NCBI RefSeq assembly: GCF_000017685.1
Contig: NC_010844.1
Coordinates: 10,117 to 74,116, forward strand
Length of the DNA: 64,000 bases
From: Leptospira biflexa serovar Patoc strain 'Patoc 1 (Paris)'
GTDB taxonomy: Bacteria; Spirochaetota; Leptospiria; Leptospirales; Leptospiraceae
Direction: 5' to 3'
Each line of letters starts with the position of its first letter. Within the stretch, counting starts at the first letter, position 1. The position numbers and the translations under genes were made by a program. Of this stretch, positions 36,301-44,162 are shown one piece after another. A model generated the notes under the pieces. It saw only the letters and a program-made list of their open reading frames with translations, was not told the DNA's origin and ran no database searches.

Positions 36301-38281
36301 GACCATTAATTTCGAGTTTGTTGACCATAGCATCAAACCGGTCGTCATGAGAACGAAGGGCCTGTAATACCTGCCAAACCACTTTATAGGTTTTATTGTC
36401 GTTTAGGGCTTCATGTGGTTCAATGCCAGCAGGAATCACCACGGGTAAAATTACATAACCTCGTTTTTTGCCAGGTGCATTTCGCATCACACGGCCCACA
36501 GACTGCACAACATCCACTTGGGAATTGCGCGGTGTTAAAAATAAAACAGCATCAAGTGCTGGAACATCCACTCCTTCCGACAAACACCTAACATTACTTA
36601 AAATTCGACAGACATTCTCTTCTGTTTCTGATTTGAGCCATTGCAGTTTAGCTTCCTTTTCTCCTGCATTCATTCCTCCATCCACATGTTCGGCTTCACA
36701 AAGGAGTGGGTGTGGATTTTCTTCTTTTTCTTGGTAGGCGCGCACTACTTCGGCAAACATATTGGCAATTACCTTTGAACTAACCTTATGGGTTTTGGCA
36801 CCTGCTTGGTAGTTGATCACCTGACAAAACGCAACGGCCCGTTTCATAGAATCTTCCTCACGTAGAGAATTTTCCTTGGAGCCTTGTTTGCTGAGAGCCT
36901 TCCAACATCCAATGATTTTGGCTGCATCATCAACTTTAATTTGTTTGTCTTCATCGGCCAAAAGTTTTTGTAACCTGGCATTCACATGGTCTTCGTCTAC
37001 CGCAAGGACAATCACTTTGTAATCCACTAAGAGTTCACGACTCACAGCCGTGGAAAAGTTGATCACATAGAGTTCCTTTCCAAACAGTGTTTCATCATCC
37101 ATCGAACAAAGAGTGACATTGTCTTTTTCCGCACTGGCTTTCGCTATATCTCCAAAAATGCGAGGAGTAGCAGTCATATACAATCGTTTGGTCGCCTTAA
37201 GAAACTTATCATCATGTACTTTTACAAAATGACTTTCTTCTTGGCTTTCGAATGTGGCACCGGTCGTCCGATGCGCCTCATCACAGATCACTAAATCAAA
37301 TTCACCGAGTTTGTATTTTTTCTGAGCTTCACTTAAAACATCAATTGAGTGGTAGGTGGAGAACACCACACTCATGTGTGAATCATCATGTATCTTTTGA
37401 AATTCTTCGCTGAGGCGTTTTGCATCCGTTGTGGCGGGATACTGTAATTCATGTTCAATTGTTTCAACTACATCTTCATTTTTGTCCTTCTTTTTGCCAA
37501 CTTCCGAATCCGAACAGACGGCAAATGAGTGGAGTGGAATCTCACTTTCTTGAGTCCATTCGGTAAGTGATTGGGATAACAAAGAAAGACTCGGAACAAG
37601 GAATAACACCCGTTTGCCTCTGCCAGCAACTGATTCCGCAATTTTTAAACTGGTAAAAGTTTTTCCAGTCCCGCAGGCCATGATGAGTTTGCCACGATCA
37701 GCGGTTTTTAAACCACCCACAACAGAAACGAGAGCTTCCTTTTGGTGGTCCCTAAGTTTTTTAGATTCTTTAAAACATACCTTTTCTTTTGCTTGGTACT
37801 TCGACCAATCGATGGCACTGTTCTCTAAATGGTAGAGATCAATTTTGGTGACAGGTGGAGTTTGGTTTAGAAGTGCATTCTCTGCATGTTCTGACCAATG
37901 GTTGGTAGTGGATACTATGATTCGTTTGACAAAAGGTTTTTGACCAGAAGCTGTAAAAAAGCTATCGATATCCGATTTTTGGATTTTATAATCTGGATCG
38001 TAGAACTTACATTGAATAGCATGAATCTCTCCTGTGCTTCGAGTTTTTGCGACAATGTCGATCCCAACATCTCTTGCATCCTTTCCTTCTAACTTAGCCC
38101 AATCGGAATACATCCAAACATCGGAATAATAATCTTTATAATATGGTTCATTTCTAAAATAGGTTTGAATCAGTTCTTCAAAATAAGTTCCCTTTTCTCG
38201 TTCGGTCTTGGAAGCATTACGAAATTGAAATAAAATGGATAATAACGGAGAGTGAATGTCTTTTTTAAGTGATTCTTTCAT
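33338..38281 (-). CDS. Single-chain Type ISP restriction-modification enzyme
   Basis: 1647 residues combining all activities of LlaGI/LlaBIII-type enzymes. Domains in order: Mrr-like nuclease with GIDIVAK (Asp74) and AIQCKFYD (Gln90, Lys92); superfamily 2 translocase with MACGTGKT (about 201-208), VICDEAHR (334-337), YMTATPR and QSVGRVMR (593-600); helical coupler; N6-adenine methyltransferase with LDPFTGTGTF (about 925-934) and NPPY (1032-1035); and a C-terminal target-recognition region (about 1250-1600). One polypeptide methylates host DNA and translocates and cuts unmethylated DNA. All motifs look intact. It is first in a probable operon with tcmP and the DUF5131 gene. Confidence 0.93.
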   Translation of the reverse strand: MKESLKKDIHSPLLSILFQFRNASKTEREKGTYFEELIQTYFRNEPYYKDYYSDVWMYSDWAKLEGKDARDVGIDIVAKTRSTGEIHAIQCKFYDPDYKIQKSDIDSFFTASGQKPFVKRIIVSTTNHWSEHAENALLNQTPPVTKIDLYHLENSAIDWSKYQAKEKVCFKESKKLRDHQKEALVSVVGGLKTADRGKLIMACGTGKTFTSLKIAESVAGRGKRVLFLVPSLSLLSQSLTEWTQESEIPLHSFAVCSDSEVGKKKDKNEDVVETIEHELQYPATTDAKRLSEEFQKIHDDSHMSVVFSTYHSIDVLSEAQKKYKLGEFDLVICDEAHRTTGATFESQEESHFVKVHDDKFLKATKRLYMTATPRIFGDIAKASAEKDNVTLCSMDDETLFGKELYVINFSTAVSRELLVDYKVIVLAVDEDHVNARLQKLLADEDKQIKVDDAAKIIGCWKALSKQGSKENSLREEDSMKRAVAFCQVINYQAGAKTHKVSSKVIANMFAEVVRAYQEKEENPHPLLCEAEHVDGGMNAGEKEAKLQWLKSETEENVCRILSNVRCLSEGVDVPALDAVLFLTPRNSQVDVVQSVGRVMRNAPGKKRGYVILPVVIPAGIEPHEALNDNKTYKVVWQVLQALRSHDDRFDAMVNKLEINGPDIHKMEVIAITDKIGKKKEKNDGREKLARGGDSLGKTPNTKYPNSKEADQRGLQFEIGTIEMAIYAKVVQKCGNRQHWEDWANDIAKIAGTHISRIKAIIGEPKNKKEIEAFHDFAEELRDDLNDSITDEEVVEMLAQHLITKPVFDALFQNEEFTKQNAVSKAMDNILGILQEHHLEKERDTLQRFYESVKMRASGITNAEGRQKIILELYDKFFSNAFPKLSERLGIVYTPVEAVDFILHSVADVLQSEFGLQFGDDSVQVLDPFTGTGTFLTRLMQSGLLTKEELIRKYKNGLHANEIVLLAYYIASINIESTYHTVTGEPYTPFGGMLLTDTFQLFEKDDMISHFLPDNSERRMKQKSQNVQVIVCNPPYSAGQTSANDNNQNVKYPGLDSRIEATYAKHSKASLQKNLYDSYIRAIRWASDRIGDSGVMGFITNASFIEANAMDGLRKCLQEEFSTLYIFHLRGNQRTSGELSRKEGGKLFGSGSRAPIAITIFVKNPKAKESGKIFLHDIGDYLTREQKLEKLNVFGSIQGISFQVGWTEIIPDKHDDWIGQRDDNFGEFISLGDKKDKMREVLFENYSLGISTNRDAWVYNFSKDNLTNNIKKNINFYNLELDRYQKLNLSGSDNRQQDISNFVNLDSTKISWTVNLKNEISKGKQLKFESTSLRTGLYRPFTKEYIYFNRSLIERVLQIPKIFPDSKSENIVICVTGIGSTKEFSSLVSNTIPDLELISKSQCFPLYIYDTDESNSIEEPNEDGLFAKSKSTMDNKEPKRRHAITDAGLNHFQEAYPKETITKEDIFYYVYGLLHSPTYREKYADNLSKELPRIPRVKDPKDFWAFSKAGRSLAELHIGYEKVTPHPVKLVTTKTKLLPEHYHVTQMKVAKNGKEKDLSIVIYNEFITITDIPIEAYEYVVNGKPALEWIIERYCVKTDKDSGIVNDANLWGIEKENNPKYPLELFQRVITVSLETMKIVKGLPELEV

Positions 38282-39104
38282 TTAGATAGATTACCTTTCA
38301 GGTAGGACAAAACAAAGTCTAACGAGGATTCGATTAGCGAAAAGAAGAAAATTTTTCGAGCTCCATTAATAATCAATTTGAATTGTACCGCAACCCACTA
38401 CTAGAAACTGCGTTTGGTTTAAACAAAACTAAACATATCTTTTCAACTCTAAGGTATCAATATTTCGAATTCTTGCTCTCGAATTTTTCATCATTTCTCG
38501 TGAGAGGTGAATCCATCACAATCCCTTTCTGTAGCTCATGGGGCGGAGCTATACCCTCATAGTTTTTCATCTTCCAATCCTCACTCCCCTTCCCACCAAA
38601 ACTACCCTCTACTACTCGTGAATGTCGCAGTCGATTCTTGGTTCAAAGAAAATCGAGTTCGATCCCAATTTTTTTCTTCGTAATATTTTCCTAAAAATAT
38701 TTTTTTTAAGCTAAAAGTTAAATGGATTCCCTTGTCATTGGAATCCATATCTCCATTGATCCTAAACGGGAACGCAATAGCGGAACTCCAAGCCATTCAT
38801 CTCCGTTTCGAATACAAACGGAATCAATCATATATGGATAAAAATTTCTCCAAATATCGATAATCTGATGAATCAGCTTTTTACATCCTGAAATGATAGA
38901 ATTTTATTAAAATATACCCGATTTGTTCCAATTTTTGGTATAAAATAGCCTATTTTCACCCAAACGGAACGATTTCCTAAAAAAACTAAAAAAATATCCC
39001 CTTTCCCCAATTTTTTTTTAGGAAATATCGATAAATCGCAAAAGGAGTTCTCCGATATCCGAAAACTTTGTAAAATCTAGGTAATTCAAATAAGGAGAAT
39101 AGAT
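38282..39104. other. Gene-poor gap between the Type ISP gene and the HTH gene
   Basis: No convincing ORF; a 64-codon leftward frame at 38602-38796 has no ribosome site or family features. The right part is very AT-rich and contains TTCTCCGATATCCGA at 39048-39062, nearly repeated at 39817-39831 next to the rep gene, and a related TTTCTCCAAATATCGATAA near 38845. This suggests both gaps belong to one replicon-derived element. Confidence 0.45.
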
Positions 39105-39491
39105 ATGATAAATCTATTAGAATCAAAAGAAGAGAATATTCTGACCCAAGAGCAAATTCAAAGTGCTGTGATGATTATCCAGGCATTGCATAAAAGAAAA
39201 GATAGTTTCCAGATCCTTTTCCCTGAACTATCAGCCGAAAAACAGAATGCTCTGCACTTTATTAGTGAAGGGAAAAGCTATCGCGAGGCTGCATTGATCA
39301 TAAAAAGGAATCATACGATCATTACGCAATGGTCGAAAAATGATCCAAAATTCAAACAAGCTCTTGATGAAGTTAAAATGGAGATCCAAAAATCCATTCG
39401 CCTGAAAGAGATGCTAAGTCAGGCAGTAAATGAAATGAAAACCTCCACTTCACAAAATAATGAAGATTTGAGGACCCAAGCCATTCAATAG
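39105..39491 (+). CDS. Small helix-turn-helix protein of a mobile element
   Basis: 128 residues with an HTH in the middle: SAEKQNALHFISEGKSYREAALIIKRNHTIITQWSKNDPKFKQAL. The pattern resembles terminase small subunits and transposase-type HTH_23 domains. A strong ribosome site (AAGGAG) lies 9 bases before the ATG. The C-terminal part is a charged helix (QKSIRLKEMLSQAVNEMK). It precedes origin-like repeats and a HUH Rep gene, so control of replication or of DNA processing is plausible but unproven. Confidence 0.6.
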   Translation: MINLLESKEENILTQEQIQSAVMIIQALHKRKDSFQILFPELSAEKQNALHFISEGKSYREAALIIKRNHTIITQWSKNDPKFKQALDEVKMEIQKSIRLKEMLSQAVNEMKTSTSQNNEDLRTQAIQ

Positions 39492-39540
39492 ACTCTCTCT
39501 TTTTAGATTCCCTGATTTCTTTTCAGGTGAACTCTAATAG

Positions 39541-39557
39541 TTGCAGCAATTGCAGCA
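39541..39557 (+). repeat. Iteron-like TTGCAGCA tandem
   Basis: TTGCAGCA occurs at 39541-39548 and 39550-39557, with a related ATGCAGCA at 39663-39670. The repeats flank the large palindrome between the HTH and rep genes. Confidence 0.35.
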
Positions 39558-39580
39558 CATAATTCGCGTTTGTGTAAGTG

Positions 39581-39614
39581 GGGGTTTCTCCGAGTATATA
39601 CTCGGAAGAACCCC
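39581..39614. repeat. 34-bp near-perfect palindrome, origin-like or terminator hairpin
   Basis: Left arm GGGGTTTCTCCGAGTAT (39581-39597) pairs with right arm ATACTCGGAAGAACCCC (39598-39614) with only two mismatched pairs. No T-run follows on either strand, which argues against a simple terminator. It lies 90 bases past the HTH gene and 357 bases before the HUH rep gene, a suitable place for a rolling-circle origin structure. Confidence 0.5.
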
Positions 39615-39809
39615 GGAAATAAAAAAATCCAACCTATTAATTCCAATACTAAATGCATCAAATGCAGCAGTATGAAATCAAATTACATAAGTTTATTATA
39701 ATAATATCAATTACCAGATTTTTAAGACCTCGTTTTATGAAGTTAATAATTTGAGTTTATAAAATTTTTTTTCGTACAGTAAAAATGAAAAAAATTCCAA
39801 AAATATGCG

Positions 39810-39827
39810 ATATCGGTTCTCCGATAT
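39810..39827. repeat. Compact hairpin upstream of rep
   Basis: ATATCGG (39810-39816) and CCGATAT (39821-39827) form a perfect 7-bp stem with TTCT loop, extended by a partial CG/CG pair outside. The loop and right arm belong to the motif TTCTCCGATATYCGA that recurs at 39048-39062. It is a candidate Rep binding or nicking site, or a rep operator. Confidence 0.45.
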
Positions 39828-39971
39828 TCGATTTTTTTATAGAATTTAGTCAAGGCGATCACTTGGCGACCTAAAAGACCTCCTTTTGAAAACCCCAGAA
39901 AGTGCGATGACCCAAAGTCTTCGTGATCTGTTGTCGGACTTTCGAAATTTTTTAAAGCGGGAGGACCGTAT

Positions 39972-40949
39972 ATGGTCGAGCTATGTCTACAGAAATTAGC
40001 GGAAGAAAGGTTTAAGAGGAACAGGATAGTCAATATCTGTGAAGGAAGATGGGATAAACTTCAAAGAGAGTACGGAAAAGAATCGATGAACATAAGAGAT
40101 GTTAAACGAGTCACTAACCGTATAACTTGGAATCGCCTTAAGAAGTACAATCAGAAAAACCATGAAGTATATAGTAAGATCGGATACATGGGATATGCAT
40201 TTACAATCACCAGAGGAGACAAAGTAGCTGATATGAAGGAATTAAAAGTAGCTCTTGAGAATACATTAAAAAAGCTCAATTTCGAAATATATAAGAATAA
40301 TATAAATGGATTAGAATTACCAAGCATGACCTTTGAAGGCAATTCAATTGATAGAAAATACAATCCGCACCTCCATGGTTATGTTTTAATCCCGAAAGGA
40401 GAAGTGAGAAACTTTAAGAGGAAACTAAGAGAAGAATTAACAAAACCATTGTTCAATCTCCCAAAAGAAAATGGTCCTAGAAGGAAACCAAATAAGCTAT
40501 GGATGCAGAAAATAAAAGGAGATGGTGTCGCATACTTTGGATACTGCGGACGAGAAGAATCACCTGAACATGGCCAAGAACTGGATAAACTTGATTGGGA
40601 TTTGTCTTCCTTTGGATTTGTATCAGAACCTAACCACAAAAGGAGCAAACGCCTCATGAAGAGAATTTATCGCAGATTCCCTGAGACAGAACTCAATTCT
40701 GAATTATTCCATCGTGTCATTTGCATGTTGCACTGGATCCATAAACGAAACTCTATGCCTTATTATTTAAGAACGTTTATTCCTCCTTTTGAAACATTCA
40801 GTTTCCCTAAGGAACAAAAGAAAAGTTCTAACCCGCACCAAACCAAAGAACCGATTCTCACTAGCATTCCAGTTTCAGACACGAATTCCCATGATGAAAT
40901 CGTTTGGAACCAATGCAGCACCCATAGAAATTCAATCCCTGTGAACTGA
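39972..40949 (+). CDS. HUH-type replication initiator (Rep-like) protein
   Basis: 325 residues. Motif 1-like YAFTITRGD (about 75-83), the HUH metal-binding motif NPHLHGYVLIP (His133, His135) and a downstream tyrosine region GVAYFGYCGREE (Tyr188, Tyr191) occur in the order of rolling-circle Rep proteins of plasmids and filamentous phages. The surrounding residues are strongly basic. The ATG at 39972 has an excellent ribosome site (GGGAGGA, 6 bases upstream). It is preceded by hairpins and short repeats that could be its origin. A relaxase or phage-type Rep is equally possible. No partition or capsid gene is visible nearby. Confidence 0.7.
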   Translation: MVELCLQKLAEERFKRNRIVNICEGRWDKLQREYGKESMNIRDVKRVTNRITWNRLKKYNQKNHEVYSKIGYMGYAFTITRGDKVADMKELKVALENTLKKLNFEIYKNNINGLELPSMTFEGNSIDRKYNPHLHGYVLIPKGEVRNFKRKLREELTKPLFNLPKENGPRRKPNKLWMQKIKGDGVAYFGYCGREESPEHGQELDKLDWDLSSFGFVSEPNHKRSKRLMKRIYRRFPETELNSELFHRVICMLHWIHKRNSMPYYLRTFIPPFETFSFPKEQKKSSNPHQTKEPILTSIPVSDTNSHDEIVWNQCSTHRNSIPVN

Positions 40950-40972
40950 ATCCCTCTGCTGTATTTGGTGTA

Positions 40973-41028
40973 AAAATTCGACAATTTCGACAAATTCGAC
41001 AGATAACGAGTCGGTTTTGTCGAATTTT
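40973..41028. repeat. Three 9-bp repeats with an inverted copy downstream of rep
   Basis: TTCGACA recurs every 9 bp at 40977, 40986 and 40995, and an inverted TGTCGAA lies at 41018-41024. AAAATTCGACA (40973-40983) and TGTCGAATTTT (41018-41028) are perfect 11-bp complements. It could be an iteron or protein-binding array of the Rep element, or a rep terminator. Confidence 0.45.
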
Positions 41029-41088
41029 AGAGATGGATTTTCTTTCCTAATCGAGATTAGGTGCTGAAAATGCTGTACGCAGTCAAAT

Positions 41089-41610
41089 TCAATTATGATT
41101 CAGTTGGTTAAATTTATGTTTATCCAATTGATTATGTTTGGAATTTCGATTGAACTTTTGTTTATTTTTTACAATTAGTCCTAACTCTTTATCAGATTCA
41201 AATTGTTTCATAAATTTACTTTGCCTGTTTGTATCAATTTTTGAAAACTTTGAATAGGTTCGGATCGCAAGTTTTCGAAGATGCGTATTTTCGTGAGTGT
41301 CCTCGATTGTTTTTTCAAGAGCACTCCCACTTGTAGGGCTTTGGTACAATTCCAATAATTGTATCGCTCTGGCTCTGATGAATACAAAGCTATCTTTGGA
41401 TTGGACAATTTTTATCAAATATGGTAAGGGAGCGTCTGTCACCTTTCGAATTCTTTCTTGGTAGATTTCTACTTCTTCTTGGTGGTGAGGATTCGAAATC
41501 ATTTCTTTGATCGTTTGGTATTTTTGGTAATCCAAATCATTTGCTTCCATCGGGATAAAAAAGAAGGTAGTGACACTTACAATGATGAATTGAAATAGAG
41601 AATTTTTCAT
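41089..41610 (-). CDS. Secreted small HEAT-repeat-like protein
   Basis: 173 residues with an N-terminal signal (MKNSLFQFIIVSVTTFFFIPMEA). The mature part has HEAT-like helical pairs (PLPYLIKIVQSKDSFVFIRARAIQLLELY, LRKLAIRTYSKFSKID) and an Asn/Lys/His-rich tail (KHNQLDKHKFNQLNHN). It begins directly after the stop of the metalloprotease gene (stop 41611-41613, ATG 41608-41610), so the two are cotranscribed. It may be a periplasmic partner of the protease; the function is otherwise unknown. Confidence 0.65.
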   Translation of the reverse strand: MKNSLFQFIIVSVTTFFFIPMEANDLDYQKYQTIKEMISNPHHQEEVEIYQERIRKVTDAPLPYLIKIVQSKDSFVFIRARAIQLLELYQSPTSGSALEKTIEDTHENTHLRKLAIRTYSKFSKIDTNRQSKFMKQFESDKELGLIVKNKQKFNRNSKHNQLDKHKFNQLNHN

Positions 41611-42984
41611 TTAATACACCAAAGGATTCAATCTGAGAATCCATCCCTGTTCCGCGGTGATATCTCCCTGCGTGAAACCAACTGCTCCAGACCAAAACAT
41701 CATATTTTTCCCACCTGAGTCGGATCCACCTCCCCCCAAACATTCATTCAAATCCATAACCCCATTGAAATTGAAATCATTCGATATATGACAGGTAGGT
41801 GTGTCTCTGAGTGGATCTTTATTTGCGATAGATCCATTATCTCCTATAGCTTCAGTGACATGCCACAATCCTAAAAAGTGTCCAGCTTCATGAGATAATG
41901 TTTCACCAAGTAACATTTGCTCATCGAATGCCAGTAGATCTCCAGAATTTGTAAACAACCTGTGAGCATCCACAAATACAGCAATCCCTGATTGTTTCGT
42001 TCCGAGGAGAGTCGCAGGTCCAGGGATTCCACCTGACACACCTAAGACGCCACCATACTGGAGTTCACTTTTGACAATGAAAACATTTAGCGCATTCGGT
42101 TTGCCGATGAAACTTGTTGTTTGAAACAAACCCCCGAGACTTCCTGGATATCCATTTTCAGTGCTAAGATCAAAAAGCATATCATAACCATCTAATTCTG
42201 CAGAAATAACAGAAACATTGAGATTGATTCTGACTGAGGATTTTGAAAAATTTTCTCGCCATCGATTCATTGCTACATCGATTGCTTGTTCCGTTTGGAT
42301 AGGGTATGCTTGGCCTAAACTTCCATTCACAAATATAAGATTCACATCTAAAGTTTTTTCTGATGACCAAAAATGGTTTAGCCCACTCATAAAACTAAAT
42401 GCTTCTGATGTTTGAAAATTGGATTCATCAATGTCCAATTTCCGACAGGAATTGATGAAGGTTGCCTTCGCACCGGAAGGATTTTCGAAATTAAAATCAA
42501 CTCCTAAGGGTTGCGAAAATTCTCCAGTGTTTACAATGGTAACTGCTGGATCAGTTGCATACGAAGTATCCTTTGCATAAGGTAACATCGAAGTATGAGT
42601 ATTATATCCAATATAAGTTGCTGTGTCCTTATTTAAAAATCCAGTGTTATATTGATTTCGATCCAAATACCAGAAAGGAAATAATCCTCCCAAGGCATGG
42701 TCAGAATTCTCTAAAATCACTTGGACCATAGGACTTCCTTGATTCAATGTGACTGGATAAATCGAAGAATATTGGAATACATTCCCATTGGGAGACCACG
42801 AACCAATGCTACTCGCTTGTATCGATTCAACTGTCGCACATGGGCCTGAATTGGAATTGAGTATCGAGTTGACGAGAAGGAGTGTTAAAATATTGTCTGG
42901 GACTCCCGATTCGGCTTTCGTTTTGACACAATCAGTTAGGAAGAGAAGGATAGAAAAAAGAATTAGGATTTGGTACTTTCGCAT
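41611..42984 (-). CDS. Zinc metalloprotease lipoprotein (metzincin type)
   Basis: 457 residues with lipobox LTDC (Cys19). The zinc-binding motif HEAGHFLGLWH (HExxHxxGxxH) lies in the C-terminal third, preceded by QMLLGETLS, and a cysteine-containing segment DTPTCHISNDFNFNGVMDLNECLGG follows. The order is typical of pappalysin-like or related metzincins. The N-terminal 200 residues are a beta-rich, Ser/Asn-rich domain without a name I recognise. Expected location is the cell envelope or surface. The catalytic residues are intact, so activity on host or environmental proteins is plausible. Confidence 0.78.
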   Translation of the reverse strand: MRKYQILILFSILLFLTDCVKTKAESGVPDNILTLLLVNSILNSNSGPCATVESIQASSIGSWSPNGNVFQYSSIYPVTLNQGSPMVQVILENSDHALGGLFPFWYLDRNQYNTGFLNKDTATYIGYNTHTSMLPYAKDTSYATDPAVTIVNTGEFSQPLGVDFNFENPSGAKATFINSCRKLDIDESNFQTSEAFSFMSGLNHFWSSEKTLDVNLIFVNGSLGQAYPIQTEQAIDVAMNRWRENFSKSSVRINLNVSVISAELDGYDMLFDLSTENGYPGSLGGLFQTTSFIGKPNALNVFIVKSELQYGGVLGVSGGIPGPATLLGTKQSGIAVFVDAHRLFTNSGDLLAFDEQMLLGETLSHEAGHFLGLWHVTEAIGDNGSIANKDPLRDTPTCHISNDFNFNGVMDLNECLGGGGSDSGGKNMMFWSGAVGFTQGDITAEQGWILRLNPLVY

Positions 42985-43109
42985 ACTAGTTTCAACAATC
43001 CAAAACTATTCCATTTTCAAAACGAAGGATTTTTCTTGTACATTCAATTCTTTTTATCTAGAAACAGATTTTTTGCCAATTATCGGCTGTTCTACGAATT
43101 CGGACAAAG

Positions 43110-43337
43110 ATGAAAATTGTCATCAAAGTGAAATCAAACCAAAAGATCCAAAGTTTGGAATTTAAATCCGAGACGGAATGCATTGCAAAATTAAAATCAT
43201 TGCCGGTGAAAGGCAAAGCCAATCAGGAATTAGTTGGTCTTCTATCAAAGCATTACGGCGTCACAAAAAAGGAGATCCAAATCATTTCTGGTCATTTTTC
43301 AAATATAAAAACAGTGGAAATCCTCAATCTGAATTGA
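43110..43337 (+). CDS. DUF167 (YggU-like) family protein
   Basis: A 75-residue protein with the typical DUF167 pattern: IVIKVKSNQKIQSLE, AKLKSLPVKGKANQELVGLLSKHYGV, KKEIQIISGHFSNIKTVEI. Length is normal for the family, whose molecular role is unclear. It precedes the ABC export operon by about 110 bases and may have its own promoter. Confidence 0.8.
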   Translation: MKIVIKVKSNQKIQSLEFKSETECIAKLKSLPVKGKANQELVGLLSKHYGVTKKEIQIISGHFSNIKTVEILNLN

Positions 43338-43448
43338 TAAGTATCAATCTCCCTCTCCTCTCGCCATTCGTTTTTTCTGTTCACAGGATTGTTACAAAAT
43401 CGTAATCTGTACCAATTGACAATCTCTAAGAACGTCCGGAAAATTACC

Positions 43449-44162
43449 ATGACACACCCTTCACCGCTTCTCCAAACCAAGAACCTCGGAAAAACGTACC
43501 AAGTTGGTGAAGTACCCCTCGTTGCTCTCCATTCCGTCAATTTAGATTTTTTTGAAGGGGAACTGGTTGTTATGTTAGGGGCCTCAGGTTCTGGCAAATC
43601 TACCCTTCTCAATATCTTAGGTGGTTTGGATACTGCCACAACTGGGGAAGTGTTCTTCCATAGAAACACGTTAGCTCTCGAGTCAGATGAAGGTCTCACA
43701 CTTTACAGAAGGAACCATGTGGGTTTTGTGTTTCAGTTCTATAATTTAATCCCAAGTTTGACTGCAGAAGAAAACGTAAGACTCGTGACGGATCTATCCA
43801 AAAATTCCATGTCACCATTGGATGCTCTCACTCTTGTTAAATTGGCAGATAGAAAAGACCACTTCCCAGCACAACTTTCAGGTGGGGAACAACAACGTGT
43901 CGCCATCGCACGTGCCATTGCCAAAAGACCTGAACTCTTGTTATGTGATGAACCAACGGGAGCATTGGATTTTAAAACAGGAAGGATTGTATTAGAAGCA
44001 ATCACTGGGATCAACCAAGGATTAGGAACCACCACCGTTGTGATCACGCACAATGAATCAATCGCACAAATTGCAGACCGAATCATTCTTGTCAAAGACG
44101 GAACGATTGTTTCTGACACAAAGAACAAACATAAAAAATCAGTTTCAGAGGTGAGTTGGTGA
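43449..44162 (+). CDS. ABC exporter ATP-binding protein (LolD/MacB type)
   Basis: 237 residues. Walker [11 protein letters not shown]-loop [18 protein letters not shown], signature [32 protein letters not shown], and H-loop VVITHN. The sequence is of the LolD/MacB/DevA group that works with FtsX-fold permeases. Start chosen at 43449 (MTHPSPLLQ); the longer frame from 43389 has no support. The stop overlaps the permease start in GTGA (44159-44162). Confidence 0.9.
   Translation: MTHPSPLLQTKNLGKTYQVGEVPLVALHSVNLDFFEGELVVMLGASGSGKSTLLNILGGLDTATTGEVFFHRNTLALESDEGLTLYRRNHVGFVFQFYNLIPSLTAEENVRLVTDLSKNSMSPLDALTLVKLADRKDHFPAQLSGGEQQRVAIARAIAKRPELLLCDEPTGALDFKTGRIVLEAITGINQGLGTTTVVITHNESIAQIADRIILVKDGTIVSDTKNKHKKSVSEVSW

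Noticed and set aside
38602..38796. Leftward 64-codon ORF in the gap after the Type ISP gene
   Set aside because: No ribosome site, signal peptide or recognisable motif; probably chance.
39743..40033. Leftward 96-codon ORF overlapping the rep start
   Set aside because: It runs through the rep hairpin and opposite the rep gene, with no family features or ribosome site.
40973..41028. CRISPR array
   Set aside because: Repeats are only 9 bp apart with no spacers, and no cas genes are present in the window.
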